DNA of 54,323 bases, from contig NZ_MVHF01000054.1 of the NCBI RefSeq assembly GCF_002086485.1, positions 1 to 54,323 of the forward strand, in the 5' to 3' direction. The DNA comes from Mycobacterium aquaticum. Lineage in GTDB: Bacteria; Actinomycetota; Actinomycetes; Mycobacteriales; Mycobacteriaceae. Of the stretch, positions 22,804 to 33,200 are shown in pieces. Every line of letters begins with the position of its first letter. Position 1 is the first letter of the stretch. The notes below the pieces were generated by a model. That model worked only from the letters and a program-made list of their open reading frames with translations, did not search any database and had not been told where the DNA came from. The position numbers and the translations under genes are program-made.

Positions 22804-23843
22804 CAGGCCACATCCGCAACGGTGAGCAGTCCGGCGTTCGTCAAGATCGGCATACCGACCGCGTCGACGAAGGTGAACTCCCGGTACGGCGGGCCGACCT
22901 TCTCGACAACACCGACGATGCCGGCAGCATCACCGAAGGTCATCTCGGCCTGATTGGACTTGGCCAGCTCCAGAGCGGTCGCGCTGAGGCCGAACGCAAA
23001 GAACCCGAGGTCGCCCAGGTTCTCCGGTAGCAGAGCAACCCTGTCCGCGGCGAAGACTCGGGTGTTCGAGCCCTCGACGTTGAGTGAGGTGTCGTAGCTC
23101 GGCAGTACCACCGGCAGTTGCTCGGAGTCGAGCAGCGTGTTCAGCTCAGCCAGAGACACGCTCGTCTTGCCAGCGGTCGCGCCGTACACGGCGTCGATGA
23201 TCTGCTTGTTGCGCCGCAGATCACCGAGGCGAGCGCGACCGGTGAGCATCTTAGCCGCCCGGCCGTAGCCGTTGGCGATCCGGATCTCCTGCCATGCATC
23301 GAGGTCGGTCAGCGGTACCGAGGCGGTGTGGTCGGTCCACAGAGCACCTGCCGGGGCGGTGATCTGGTTGGCCGGCACGCCGTAGTCGGCCTCGCCGCTG
23401 AAGCCACCTTCGTTGATGGTCAGCTTGCCGTCGGTGAGGACGTCGCCCCAGGCGAGTTCGCGGCGGTTGTTCATCGTGCCCACGAGCCGCTCGGCGTCGT
23501 TGTAGGCCGCGTTGACCTGGGCCGCCTTGTTGGTGCCGCCGAGCCGGGCGATCTCGACTGCGATGGTCTCGTATTCGCCCTGGTTCAGCGAATCCGAGAA
23601 GGGCAGCAGCTCAACGTACTTGCCCGATCCGGCGTCGCGGGACGACACGTGGATCGTTCCGTCGAACGACCGGTAGGACGCGGTGCGGTTGGTCTTGACG
23701 AACTCCGCCCAGTCGATCCGGTTGTTCTGGAAGTAGCGGGTCGGGAACATGTTGACCAGAGCCAGATTCGACTCGACCGGCACATTGCGGATGAACGTGG
23801 TGAGCGCGTCCGGCGAGACCGGACCGTCGAAAACGATTGCCAT
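22803..23843 (-). CDS. Major capsid protein (lambda gpE-like family)
   Basis: 346 aa. Features of the phage E-type major head family include NMFPTRYFQNNRIDWAEFVK near the N-terminus, an E-loop region with ARLGGTNKAAQVNAAYNDAERL, and a C-terminal domain with VAADRVALLPENLGDLGF-like content. It follows the scaffold and gpD-like decoration gene, as in lambda. ATG at 23843 has an AAGGAGAA ribosome-binding site. It assembles the HK97-fold shell. Confidence 0.92.
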   Translation of the reverse strand: MAIVFDGPVSPDALTTFIRNVPVESNLALVNMFPTRYFQNNRIDWAEFVKTNRTASYRSFDGTIHVSSRDAGSGKYVELLPFSDSLNQGEYETIAVEIARLGGTNKAAQVNAAYNDAERLVGTMNNRRELAWGDVLTDGKLTINEGGFSGEADYGVPANQITAPAGALWTDHTASVPLTDLDAWQEIRIANGYGRAAKMLTGRARLGDLRRNKQIIDAVYGATAGKTSVSLAELNTLLDSEQLPVVLPSYDTSLNVEGSNTRVFAADRVALLPENLGDLGFFAFGLSATALELAKSNQAEMTFGDAAGIVGVVEKVGPPYREFTFVDAVGMPILTNAGLLTVADVA

Positions 23844-23857
23844 GATTCAGTTCTCCT

Positions 23858-24268
23858 TCACAGCCACACGATCAGGGGCAAGTCGGTCTTGCCATTGGCG
23901 TCGATCCCGGAGTTGGCCGGCAGCTTGGCCACGTTGACTGCACCGTGGATGAACCGGGCGCCGCCGACCTTGGTCAGGGTGTTGCCGGTGTTCGGGTCCA
24001 CTGCGCGCACCGAGCTGAACAGCAAGCCTGCGCAGACCTGGGTGCCGTCCGACTTCGAATCGTCGTACGGCCCGTACAGGCCCGACGCGGTGATCTTCGC
24101 GATCGCAGTGCCCGACGGGATGTAGCCGTTCGCGAAGTGCGTGGCCTTGGTGAACTTCGAGATGTCCAGCGTGATACCAGGAGTGATGTCGACGCCGTGC
24201 TGTCCAACGAGCCACGACCGGTCCTCGACCTGGTAATTGCTGGAGCGAACAGAAATGTCAGTCGACAT
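23858..24268 (-). CDS. Head decoration protein (lambda gpD-like)
   Basis: 136 aa with the typical decoration pattern: a flexible N-terminus (MSTDISVRSSNYQVEDRSW), ITLDISKFTKATHFANGYIPSG, and a beta-rich tail in which GLYGPYD and CAGLLFSSVRAVD stand out. It lies between scaffold and major capsid. It should form trimers on the capsid surface and stabilise it. Start with an AGGAGTTAACG ribosome-binding site. Confidence 0.88.
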   Translation of the reverse strand: MSTDISVRSSNYQVEDRSWLVGQHGVDITPGITLDISKFTKATHFANGYIPSGTAIAKITASGLYGPYDDSKSDGTQVCAGLLFSSVRAVDPNTGNTLTKVGGARFIHGAVNVAKLPANSGIDANGKTDLPLIVWL

Positions 24269-24277
24269 CGTTAACTC

Positions 24278-24991
24278 CTAGTCCTTGATGTAGCCGCGAC
24301 GCCTTGCCTCGGCCAGTCCTTCATCGCGCCCGGACGTCGCCGGCGGCTGCGATCCTCCTTGGCCCCACTGTCTGGGTTGTGGTTCACCGGTCGCCTGACC
24401 GCCGAAAGCGGTTGCGAGACTGGTGAGATGCCCGATGAGCGCGTCCTTATCGAACTTGCCGTCCTTGACGAACGTCATCGGATTGATGCCAGCGAGCACA
24501 GCTGACCGCTGCGCCTCTTCCTGCACGAACTGGCCCACGATGGCATCGGTGAGCTGACCGGCCCACTCTGCGGCCGCCTCTTGCGCGGCCGTCGCAGCTG
24601 CTTCTGACCGAGCGTCCTCGAGGGCACGCTCGCTCGGCTGCAACTGGTTTCGGCGCGCGTCTTCCGCGTCCTTCTTCCACTGCTTGGCCTGCTCTGGAGT
24701 GATCCCCTCGTAGGCGCGGAGCGTGTCGCTCTTGCGCCGGTCGTGAAACTTCCAGTAGGCAGCCTGCTGCTCCGCGTTCATGTCCGCGATCGGCGTGTTC
24801 TCCGGGAAGCCCCTGTCGGGCGGCGGATCCGCCGGCGGCGTATCTGCAGGAGCTGGGTCAGCTGGCGGATCACCAGCCGATGGCTCGCCGAGTGGCTGAG
24901 ATCCGCCCATGACGGGCCAGATCGGGCCACGGCGCCCGATAGCGAGTGCCTGCAGTCCAGGAATGGTGGGGTGGAACGGTAGGTCGGTCAC
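24278..24991 (-). CDS. Scaffold protein
   Basis: 237 aa: a Pro/Ala/Asp-rich disordered N-terminal third (about 25-65), a long charged helix (about 70-160, MNAEQQAAYWKFHDRRKSDTLRA then ERALEDARSEAAATAAQEAA), and a Gly/Gln-rich C-terminus with a basic end (EARRRGYIKD). This is the standard composition of siphovirus scaffolds. Immediately upstream of the decoration and capsid genes. No protease motif is visible. Confidence 0.85.
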   Translation of the reverse strand: MTDLPFHPTIPGLQALAIGRRGPIWPVMGGSQPLGEPSAGDPPADPAPADTPPADPPPDRGFPENTPIADMNAEQQAAYWKFHDRRKSDTLRAYEGITPEQAKQWKKDAEDARRNQLQPSERALEDARSEAAATAAQEAAAEWAGQLTDAIVGQFVQEEAQRSAVLAGINPMTFVKDGKFDKDALIGHLTSLATAFGGQATGEPQPRQWGQGGSQPPATSGRDEGLAEARRRGYIKD

Positions 24992-25067
24992 TGACTACTC
25001 CCCTGTCGGGATGGGAACCCATGACGGGTCCAACCGCCGGTCATGGCGGAAGATTGTGTGCATACGA

Positions 25068-25099
25068 AACAACCCCGGAGCTCAGCTCACGGGGTTGTT
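25068..25099 (-). terminator. Hairpin after toxin/immunity pair
   Basis: AACAACCCCG / CGGGGTTGTT, a 10-bp perfect stem with a 12-nt loop. On the minus strand it is followed by TCGTATG with a short T-tract inside the stem end (GTTGTTTCG). It lies between the 89-aa gene and the scaffold gene. It may partly terminate or attenuate transcription, separating the MuF/immunity unit from the capsid genes. Confidence 0.5.
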
Positions 25100-25113
25100 G
25101 TGTCTACGAAGTA

Positions 25114-25383
25114 TTAGCTGACGGGTATGCGATCGAGATGGTAGAGAGCCCGCTTGCGGACCTTGTGATACACGCTCGACCCATACGCCATCTCGTTGAC
25201 CATTTCGCGAACATCGGCCGGCAATGCGACCTGCTCCGCATCGAAAGTAGCGAGTCCTTGCAGGACAGCCTGGTCCCATTCGCTACTGGCGATGTAGTGG
25301 TCAACCATGGTGTTGCTGACCGGCAGCACCTTGCGGAGGACCAAAGCCAGGTCCTCCAACATGTGCGATTTGGTCGCGGTCAC
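25114..25383 (-). CDS. Putative immunity protein for the MuF-EndoU toxin (MafI-like)
   Basis: 89 aa, mostly helical: MLEDLALVLRKVLPVSN, then YIASSEWDQAVLQGL, and LPADVREMVNEMA. The pattern of a short helix, an xEWxxAxxxL segment and a final helix resembles small immunity proteins of the MafI type, which protect against EndoU-class toxins; this is a by-eye match. Its GTG start overlaps the stop of the MuF-EndoU gene (GTGA), so the two are translated together, as expected for a toxin-immunity pair. A hairpin follows. It has no place in the usual portal-scaffold-capsid order, which supports an accessory role. Confidence 0.6.
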   Translation of the reverse strand: MTATKSHMLEDLALVLRKVLPVSNTMVDHYIASSEWDQAVLQGLATFDAEQVALPADVREMVNEMAYGSSVYHKVRKRALYHLDRIPVS

Positions 25384-27075
25384 GAGTCCAGCTTACGAGT
25401 CAGGTCCGCCGGGTTCAACGGAACGGGCACCGGGCGGCCTGTGGCGTCATTGCGATGCACGCCATCCCCGCTGAGCGGATAGGCTGTGGCGACCTCCCAG
25501 TATCGGCCGTAATCGTGCACCGGTACCGCCAAGATGACTCCGTCGTGTAGGCCGCGGAAGACGACTCCGAGGTTCTCCGGTGTGATGTTGCGCTGGAGGT
25601 CTTGGCCCCACAGAATCGCCTCGACCGCTTCCAGCAGCTTCGTTTCGTCCCAGCCCGCCGGTAGTTCGCTCTTGCCCGGGATACCGGTACCGGCCCTGTG
25701 TCCACCACCGCCATGCCCGTCTCCGTCGAGCATGTAGGCGAGATCGTCGTCGATCAGCGGCTGGACATCGGACGGCCGCAGCGGCGCCGGGTCACCGTTG
25801 TCCATGTCCGGGTAGCGATCGTCGGGGGAACCTGCCACCGGCGGGATGTTACGTGGCGGTTCGCCGCCGCCACCGCCAGCGCTTGGCTCAGGCTCCTCTG
25901 CTTGTTTGCGCAGCTTCGCGATGAGCTTCTCGTGATAGGCGATCTTCGAGGAGCTCTCGGGCTCGCCGTTGGACCGCAGCCGCGCTAGGTTCTCCTCCAT
26001 CACGCGCAGCTGGTGCTTGGCCACCTCGGCCTGGGCCGGCTGATCGGACTGCAGCGCCGTCCCGCCGACGCGCACCTTCGACTTGGTCGTGCGCGGCTTG
26101 TACTTCGACTTCGGCACCATCACTGAGCCGAGCTCGCCGTGCTGGTCCACCTTGTAGCGGGTCCGCTTCAGGTGAGCCGACGACGTCCCTCCGGCGTCCT
26201 TGTACAGCTGGTTCAGGTCGACCGCGTTCAGGTCATCGGCCGGGTCGTAGTCCTCGGTGATGGCGGCGATCGTGCACTTGCAGTGCGCATGAATCGGCAT
26301 CAGTTCGGCGACGTAGTAGATCCGGTCGGACGCCGCGATGCACATGCCGCACGTGCCGCCGCGGGACAGCTCCGGATGGATAACCCGCCGGTACCCGATG
26401 ATCTTCGTCTTCGCCTGCGGGCTTCCGTCCAGGTCGACCGGTTCAGCCGCGGACACCAGGACCTGCTGCTGTGCGAGACGCTGCGCGAGCATGAGGTTGT
26501 CGTCGATCAGAGCATCGATGCGCTGCCCGGCCAGGGCAGCGGCCTGGACATCGGTTGCGCCCTTGGACTTTGCGTACCGGTACACCGCGGCCGGCCGCTT
26601 GAACACACCCAGCGTGGTCATATCGGCGGTCGAGACCTTGGCGGAATCCTCGGCGTAGTCGACGCTCACCGCGTGCTGGCGCAGAACGAGTAGCCCGTTC
26701 TTGATGACTGCAGCTGGCGCCCGAACGTCGAGCGGTACCGACTGTGTCGCCGGTACTTTCACTCCAACCGCGGCCAGCTGATGCGCCTGACCGACCGCCG
26801 CGGCCTTCGCCGCAGCTTCCTGCGCCGCGGCCATGATGCGGGCGGCCTGGGCAGCGAACTCAGCCACCGCGGTCTCGTCGTACGGGTTCACCGCCGCCCA
26901 GAGCTGATGAATCGCCTGCTTTGCGTGTGCGGACGCCCGGTCCCTGGCCGCAATGACGGTGTCGGCGGCCGCCGCGGTGGCGATGACTGCTTGCTCCGCA
27001 GTGGGTTTCGGCGTCTTCAGTTCGGCGAGCTGTGCGGACGCCTGCTCAAGGGCCTGCCGATAGGTGATCGGTGGG

Positions 27076-27092
<17 letters not shown>
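25380..27092 (-). CDS. MuF minor head protein fused to C-terminal EndoU-type RNase toxin domain
   Basis: 570 aa in three parts. Residues about 40-275 are a MuF-like minor capsid protein ending with the metal-type motif CGMC (248-251) and PIHAHCKC (266-273). Residues 350-445 form a coiled coil and a Gly/Pro linker. Residues about 450-540 match the bacterial EndoU nuclease pattern: YMLDGDGHGGGGHRAGTG (453-470), PGKSELPAGW (472-481), a GLHDGVILAV strand (514-523), and ATAYP (535-539). His465 and Lys474 fit catalytic positions; the usual first His of H-x-L-x-GD is Tyr453 here, though His460 is nearby. The start ATG (27092) lies 17 nt inside the portal gene. A MafI-like immunity gene follows with a GTGA overlap. 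Confidence 0.82.
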
Positions 27093-28530
<1,438 letters not shown>

Positions 28531-28542
28531 CTTCCCACCCTC

Positions 28543-30261
28543 CTATCGGATTCGAGCGAAGACACGCTTCTTCGGCTTCGGCACTTTCGGCAGCACGTCC
28601 ATGCGGGCCTGCCACGACAAAATCCCGGCCATGCAGAAGTCGAACTTCCGGTCGGGGTGAATCTTGGTGAGGATCCAGACTTTCTCACCGGTCTCCTCGT
28701 TGGCGACGAGGTTGGTGCTGCGCCGGCCCGCGTTGCGCAGGTGCCGGGTCAGGTCGCCGACGTTGGCCAGGTCGCCGTCGTTGTCGCCGGTCGGGCTGTT
28801 GTGCTTCACGCTGCCCGAGGCGATCGCATCCTCGTATGCCTGGATGGCCTTGAACATGCGTCGCCGCTGGTTGGTCCAGAACTCTTCGACCACATCCGGG
28901 TGGGTCGCCGCCCACGAGCCGACCGTGTAATTCCAGTGTGGCGGATCGGCGTACAGCTTGAGCACGCGGAACCGCTTGAACAGTTCCTTGCGCTTCTCGT
29001 TGACTTCGAGCTCGTCGACTTCCCAGTCGTCCGGCGCGTCGTGGGGTCTCTCCCACCCACCTTCGAGCTGTTGGAGTCCCGTTTTCACGTCGGTAACCAC
29101 GAACCCTGTCGCGTCCCGCATCCGAGCACCGTCGAACCCGATCGTGACGAATGCCCGAGGCGGGATGACGTCGGGCACGTAGAGGTTGTTCCAGCGCCCG
29201 ATATCGAAGGCTTGCGCGGACTGCTGCAGCCAGCGGTTGGTCCACACCCGTTCGAGGTAGCCCTTGTTGGCCTTCGGCTTGTCCCACCGAGCGGCGATCT
29301 GCTCAAGATCGGTGCGGCTGGCCAGATCTGGACCGGACGCCTCGCGGATCGCCTCGACGCGATCGGAGAACTTCCGCATGTCCCAGCCGTCAGAGGCTTG
29401 GCGGTGGAAGTAGAACGTGTCGGGCCGCTCGACTTCATTGCGGGCCATCGCTTCTGCTTCGAAGTGATTGTCCTCAGCAACGGATTCCTGGCCTGGTTCG
29501 CCGGCGGTTGTGACGGCCATGCCCCACGGGTCCTGGGCGTATCTCTTGCCGAGGTTCTCGTCCATGGTCGTGACGGCGGCTTTCTCCGTCGGCAGGTACA
29601 GGCGGTGCGTCTCGTCGTAGCCGTTGAAGGTCGTGCGGCCACCGTCGTTGGTGTCCGGCGCCGTGGCGACCGGTATGCACTTTCCGTCGGCCTTGCCGTC
29701 GGGGCCGACCCGCAGGATCCGGTCGACACCGACATCGAACGCGTCCGGACCGATGCAGTCTTCACCGCACCAGTGACACAGATCCCCTTGGCACTCTTCG
29801 CAGAAGCACCGCGCGATGCGGGCGTTCTCGCAGATGACCTTCAGCGCGCCGTACGCCAGCTCCTCGACCTGGATCTTGGCGTTGGCGAGCAGCGGGATGA
29901 ACGGGTCGACGACCGGGCGCCCCAGTGCGAGCGAGCCGTCGGGGTTGTACCCGTTGAACCGCACCGGTGCGTGCGGGTGCAGCTCGGCGAAGGCGATCTG
30001 GCCGAGGAACTCGGTCTTGGCCGCGCCCTTTCGGATCGAGACGTTGGTCCGCTTGAAGCGGCGGCGGCCGGCGTTGCGATGCTTCTTCGGCCAATGCTCG
30101 TAGGACCGGTAGGTGACGTACTGCCAATCCTCGGACATCCGGTACGGCTGCGCCTTGAGGTCGCCCGGGCCGAATACCGAGTGAGCCTCGAGGAAGTCGC
30201 AGACCTGTTCCCCGAGAGTCGGATACAGGACGTCGCCGTCCGGCGGGACGATCAGCTCCAT
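28543..30261 (-). CDS. terL: Terminase large subunit
   Basis: 572 aa packaging ATPase/nuclease. A Walker-A-like SIRKGAAKT lies at 75-83 and an arginine-rich lead-in at 65-72. The nuclease half starts near 375 (FVTIGFDGARMRDATGFVVTD, with likely metal Asp). Unusual is a dense cysteine cluster inside the ATPase half: C144, C152, C154, C157, C162, C165 and C169, a probable zinc knuckle. The gene follows TerS with a 6-nt gap and precedes the portal, the normal order. Confidence 0.93.
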   Translation of the reverse strand: MELIVPPDGDVLYPTLGEQVCDFLEAHSVFGPGDLKAQPYRMSEDWQYVTYRSYEHWPKKHRNAGRRRFKRTNVSIRKGAAKTEFLGQIAFAELHPHAPVRFNGYNPDGSLALGRPVVDPFIPLLANAKIQVEELAYGALKVICENARIARCFCEECQGDLCHWCGEDCIGPDAFDVGVDRILRVGPDGKADGKCIPVATAPDTNDGGRTTFNGYDETHRLYLPTEKAAVTTMDENLGKRYAQDPWGMAVTTAGEPGQESVAEDNHFEAEAMARNEVERPDTFYFHRQASDGWDMRKFSDRVEAIREASGPDLASRTDLEQIAARWDKPKANKGYLERVWTNRWLQQSAQAFDIGRWNNLYVPDVIPPRAFVTIGFDGARMRDATGFVVTDVKTGLQQLEGGWERPHDAPDDWEVDELEVNEKRKELFKRFRVLKLYADPPHWNYTVGSWAATHPDVVEEFWTNQRRRMFKAIQAYEDAIASGSVKHNSPTGDNDGDLANVGDLTRHLRNAGRRSTNLVANEETGEKVWILTKIHPDRKFDFCMAGILSWQARMDVLPKVPKPKKRVFARIR

Positions 30262-30267
30262 AGCGCG

Positions 30268-30762
30268 CTACTGCACGGCTGCTAGGCGCCTCTTGCGCGG
30301 GTCCACTCGGGCGGTCGCCTGGGGGGCCGCCTTCGCCGCCGTCGTTGAGGTTGCGCCCGACGACGCTCTACGCGCCGCGTTCTGCTTCTCGCCCTCAACC
30401 CGCAGCACTTCCCACTGCAGAGTCCGCCGCGCCATCGGCGTCAGCCCGAACTGCACCAGGATCTGCCGGTACTCACCCGCCAACGCCTTCGCAGCGGTCG
30501 GCTTCGTATCCGGATCCAACATCATCTGGTACAGCCGCGCCGCGACGTACAGCAGGTGGGTGTCGACGTCGATCCATTCCTTGCGGGGCTCGGACGTCCA
30601 CAGGTCGTCCCACCACGCGACCACCTCGGGGTACCACTCGATGCTGCTCGGCAGCTTCGGTTTCTCCGTAGTCTCGGCGTCCGGCTTACTCAGCGTCGCG
30701 CGGGTCGTCGTCTTGTTCCGACGTCCACGGAGAGTCGGGTCCTTCGCAGTCGGTCCGGGCAT
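30268..30762 (-). CDS. terS: Terminase small subunit (P27-like)
   Basis: 164 aa starting MPGPTAKDPTLRGRRNK, a start typical of P27-family small terminases. The middle holds PSSIEWYPEVVAWWDDLWTS and QFGLTPMARRTLQWEVLR, also family hallmarks. The Ala/Thr/Arg-rich tail is probably flexible. It recognises cos DNA and hands it to TerL. An upstream gene-free stretch of 250 bp is the likely cos region. Confidence 0.88.
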   Translation of the reverse strand: MPGPTAKDPTLRGRRNKTTTRATLSKPDAETTEKPKLPSSIEWYPEVVAWWDDLWTSEPRKEWIDVDTHLLYVAARLYQMMLDPDTKPTAAKALAGEYRQILVQFGLTPMARRTLQWEVLRVEGEKQNAARRASSGATSTTAAKAAPQATARVDPRKRRLAAVQ

Positions 30763-31014
30763 GGCGGGCTCCTATGTCAGGAAAGATGCAGTTCCCATGT
30801 CGGGAGCGATGAAAGATGCTGCGGCGCAACACATCTGAGATGCTCAAATGCCCTGCGCGGCAGGCCCTTTCAGGGCGACTGACGCGGGTTTTCGCCAGGC
30901 CCCGAAAATTTTCCCAACCCGTACAGAGCATTTTTCACAGAACTACGCGGCGTCCCCCCTTGCCCCCGGGGAGGGGGTGGGCGGCCTGGGGGTCCGGCGC
31001 GGCCGGGCGACGGC
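30763..31014. other. Gene-free region, candidate cos site and late promoter
   Basis: 252 bp without a convincing gene between TerS and HNH. It contains an A/T-rich patch (gaaaattttccc at 30902-30913) and a C/G-skewed segment (cccccttgcccccggggaggggg near 30954-30976; written in part) with local dyad symmetry. In cos-packaging actinophages with a terminase-linked HNH, cos lies here, so this is where the linear genome should be cut. I cannot place the cut or a promoter exactly. Confidence 0.45.
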
Positions 31015-31383
31015 TCAGGAGCGCCGCTTGCTGGGGCCACGATCGACGGTGCGCGCCTTGTGCTCGTTGCACGGGTCGCATGCTGCCTGCCAGTTCGTCG
31101 GGTCGTAGGCGAGGTCTGGACGCCGCGCTGCTGGCTCTCTCTTGTCGACCGTGGTGGCGTAGCCCGTGCAGATCCCTGGGTATTGGATCTGGCACTGGTA
31201 GCCGGCCGCCTGCAGGACCTGCGGCCGAACTTCCTCTTTCCAGCGCCGATCTGAGGTGATGCGGCTCGACGCGGTGCGTTCGCCTGCCCATGCGATCGTG
31301 TGTTCTGGGCAGTAACGCGTGTTGCGGATCAGGTTGGTGCAGTTGCCGTTGTCGCCTGGACAGCGGCGCGGTGCGCGTGGCAT
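31015..31383 (-). CDS. HNH endonuclease (packaging-associated)
   Basis: 122 aa. Two N-terminal Cys pairs (C8, C15, C25 with H28) precede the HNH core: QC at 64, C72, TVDK at 78-81, N97, and ACDPCNEHK (101-109). This form of HNH protein sits next to the terminase in many actinophages and is required for, or stimulates, cos cleavage. The gene is at the boundary between early and late arms. Basic tail (RGPSKRRS). Confidence 0.9.
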   Translation of the reverse strand: MPRAPRRCPGDNGNCTNLIRNTRYCPEHTIAWAGERTASSRITSDRRWKEEVRPQVLQAAGYQCQIQYPGICTGYATTVDKREPAARRPDLAYDPTNWQAACDPCNEHKARTVDRGPSKRRS

Positions 31384-31390
31384 CCGCCGC

Positions 31391-31816
31391 CTACCTGCAG
31401 GTGTCCACGTGCAGGTGCTTGAGCAGGGCGCAGGCGATGCCGTTGACCGCGTGGGCCATGACCTCTTCGCGTTCGTTCATGCTGCGCTGGCTGTACGGAT
31501 TCAGGTGGAGTGCCTTGAGTCCGAGGCTGCGCCATGTGTATGCGACTGCGGCGTGCACTGATTCGTGGACGATGGTGTCGACGGTGAGCTGCTCGTGGCT
31601 GAGCCGCATGATGCCGAGGTATCCGCTGCCCGGATTGTCCGTGTGCGGCTGGAAGCAGCCAGCGCAGTTGTCCCAGAAGCCCGGTACGTCGGATGGCCTG
31701 AGCCGTTGGGCTGCGGCCTGCAGCTCGGCGATCGTGTCGTAAACGGCGACGGTGAGCCAGTACCACGGTGATCCAGCACCAGCACGGTGCCGCACGGTGA
31801 AGCGGGTCTGCGGCAT
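31391..31816 (-). CDS. Metallopeptidase-like protein (HExxH)
   Basis: 141 aa with TIVHESVHAAVAYTW: HESVH (84-88) is a zincin HExxH motif, and EEVMAHAVNG (117-126) can supply the third ligand (Glu118) as in gluzincins. An upstream CAGC pair at 51-54 may bind another metal. Comparable short proteins occur next to HNH genes in mycobacteriophages. Substrate unknown. The start overlaps the stop of the next gene upstream (TGATG). Confidence 0.7.
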   Translation of the reverse strand: MPQTRFTVRHRAGAGSPWYWLTVAVYDTIAELQAAAQRLRPSDVPGFWDNCAGCFQPHTDNPGSGYLGIMRLSHEQLTVDTIVHESVHAAVAYTWRSLGLKALHLNPYSQRSMNEREEVMAHAVNGIACALLKHLHVDTCR

Positions 31817-32028
31817 CAGGGCTGGTACACGATGGGCCAGGTGCCGATGAGGTCTTCGATCTCCTCGAACTCCAGGTCGAACAGGGCCTCGGCGCCGCCG
31901 ATGTCGATGATGAACCAGCTGAGTGCGTCGTCGTCCACATCGGGCCTGATGCTGTGGACCGGCGCCCGTAGAGCGAGCACTCCCTCGGTGGCGCGCACCG
32001 TGCCTATCGGATCATCAGGTGCAGCCAT
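31816..32028 (-). CDS. 70-aa acidic protein
   Basis: A small acidic protein: MAAPDDPIGTVRATEG start and FDLEFEEIEDLIGTW near the end. ATG at 32028 has GGGAG 5-9 nt upstream. A longer in-frame start upstream would run through the terminator hairpin and is rejected. Function unknown. Confidence 0.65.
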   Translation of the reverse strand: MAAPDDPIGTVRATEGVLALRAPVHSIRPDVDDDALSWFIIDIGGAEALFDLEFEEIEDLIGTWPIVYQP

Positions 32029-32058
32029 CGAACACTCCCGGGGGTTTGTCTCACGCAA

Positions 32059-32100
32059 AACGCCCCGGGCCGGAAGGCTCTCGGGGCGTTGCGTTCCCGT
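32059..32100 (-). terminator. Intrinsic terminator-like hairpin
   Basis: AACGCCCCG / CGGGGCGTT stem (9 bp, 32059-32067 with 32092-32100) with a 24-nt loop. On the minus strand the stem is followed by a TTTT tract (GGGGCGTTTTGCG). It separates the 32-33 kb genes from the metallopeptidase/HNH group and lies in the gap 32029-32184, which otherwise holds nothing recognisable. Confidence 0.65.
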
Positions 32101-32184
32101 ACCCGGAATTGGGCACAGTTGTACTTGCGAAACAGTGTCCCACGAAATCACACGATTGTCATTTACCCGTGGTAGCGCGTCGGA

Positions 32185-32445
32185 TCAGAACCGCATCTCG
32201 TCGTCCCACAACGCGACATGCTCGTCCTCGTGGCGTTGCACATCGGCCGCCAGATCCATGAGTGGTTCGAACAGAGCACCGAGCTGAGCGCATGCCGCAC
32301 CGATCCCCGCCAGCTTGGCCGCGGCATCGCTGAGACCGTGCGCGATCGTGGATACCGCGCAGACGATCTCCGCCTGGACGACAGCCTCTGCCGCTCCAAG
32401 GATGATCCCTGCCTCACGCAGCGCGTCGTCCCGTGGATTTGGCAC
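32185..32445 (-). CDS. 86-aa helical protein
   Basis: An Ala/Glu/Asp-rich helical protein (GIILGAAEAVVQAEIVCAVST; C-terminal HEDEHVALWDDEMRF). GTG start at 32445 lies 4 nt after the previous stop. Last gene before the hairpin at 32059-32100. No family recognised. Confidence 0.6.
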   Translation of the reverse strand: MPNPRDDALREAGIILGAAEAVVQAEIVCAVSTIAHGLSDAAAKLAGIGAACAQLGALFEPLMDLAADVQRHEDEHVALWDDEMRF

Positions 32446-32449
32446 AGAT

Positions 32450-32854
32450 CTACTTCGCGTCGTCCGAGGGTTTGTTCTGGCCGGGCTTCGGCCTCAGGGA
32501 GGGCATGTCCTCCAGTAGCTTCTTGAAAGCCTGCTGCTGTCGCTCCCTCTCCCGCTCCAGCGCCTTCATAGCCTCCTTGATTCCCGTTTCCGCGACTTCA
32601 CCAGCCTTTTTCATCGCTGCTCTCCAGTCGTCTGCCAGCCGGTCTCCGATCTGCTTGGCCGACGAGCGCTCAAGCGCATCCGAGATCGCCTTCCGCTGTC
32701 CCGCCAACTGGCTATCCAGCGCGTCCTTGATGAACTTCTGTTGCGCTTCCAACTGGGCTCCAACTTGGCTCATCATTTCCCGCGTACGTCGCTCGTTCTC
32801 CTCGAAGAACGCTCTGACCTGCTCAGAGAATCCGTCGCCCATCAAATCGGCCAT
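32450..32854 (-). CDS. Coiled-coil protein
   Basis: 134 aa, almost entirely charged alpha-helix with heptad patterning (FFEENERRTREMMSQVG, KALERERERQQQAFKKLLED) and a basic, Pro-rich tail. No TM helix. Start with AGAAGGGGTGA upstream. It may be an assembly or regulatory coiled coil; nothing more can be said. Confidence 0.7.
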   Translation of the reverse strand: MADLMGDGFSEQVRAFFEENERRTREMMSQVGAQLEAQQKFIKDALDSQLAGQRKAISDALERSSAKQIGDRLADDWRAAMKKAGEVAETGIKEAMKALERERERQQQAFKKLLEDMPSLRPKPGQNKPSDDAK

Positions 32855-32953
32855 TGGTCACCCCTTCTGATTTGCCTCGAACGCGGGCGGATGCGCCGAT
32901 CCGACCCGCCAGGCCAAGACGCTACGACCAAATGGCGGTCTGAGGCGTCGGTT

Positions 32954-33178
32954 TCACAAATCCACAGCCGTCGGCGAGCGCGCTGCGATCTCCGAGTTGA
33001 TAGCCGCGGCATGGCGCGATGCCAGCGTGAATTCGGTCCAATCGACCGCGAGCTGATCGACGGTTACTGGGTAGTCGTAGCGTCGGGCGAACAGGTGCTG
33101 CGCTTCAGCGTCCGCGCCCATCAGTGCCGCGTAACCGGTTGCGAGCACGTAGCTTTCCTTGAGTACTTCAGCAGCCAT
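32954..33178 (-). CDS. 74-aa protein, unknown
   Basis: Starts MAAEVLKESYVLATGYAALMG after an AGGAGA ribosome-binding site (33185-33190 region); the longer in-frame start would read through the upstream small gene. Helical, with DYPVTVDQLAVDWTEFTLA in the second half. The gap 32855-32953 on its downstream side shows nothing recognisable. Confidence 0.65.
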   Translation of the reverse strand: MAAEVLKESYVLATGYAALMGADAEAQHLFARRYDYPVTVDQLAVDWTEFTLASRHAAAINSEIAARSPTAVDL

Positions 33179-33200
33179 ATTTGATCTCCTGACCTCAGCT

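Noticed and set aside
32029..32151. Upstream extension of the 70-aa gene
   Set aside because: It would translate through the terminator hairpin at 32059-32100; the ribosome-binding site supports the ATG at 32028.
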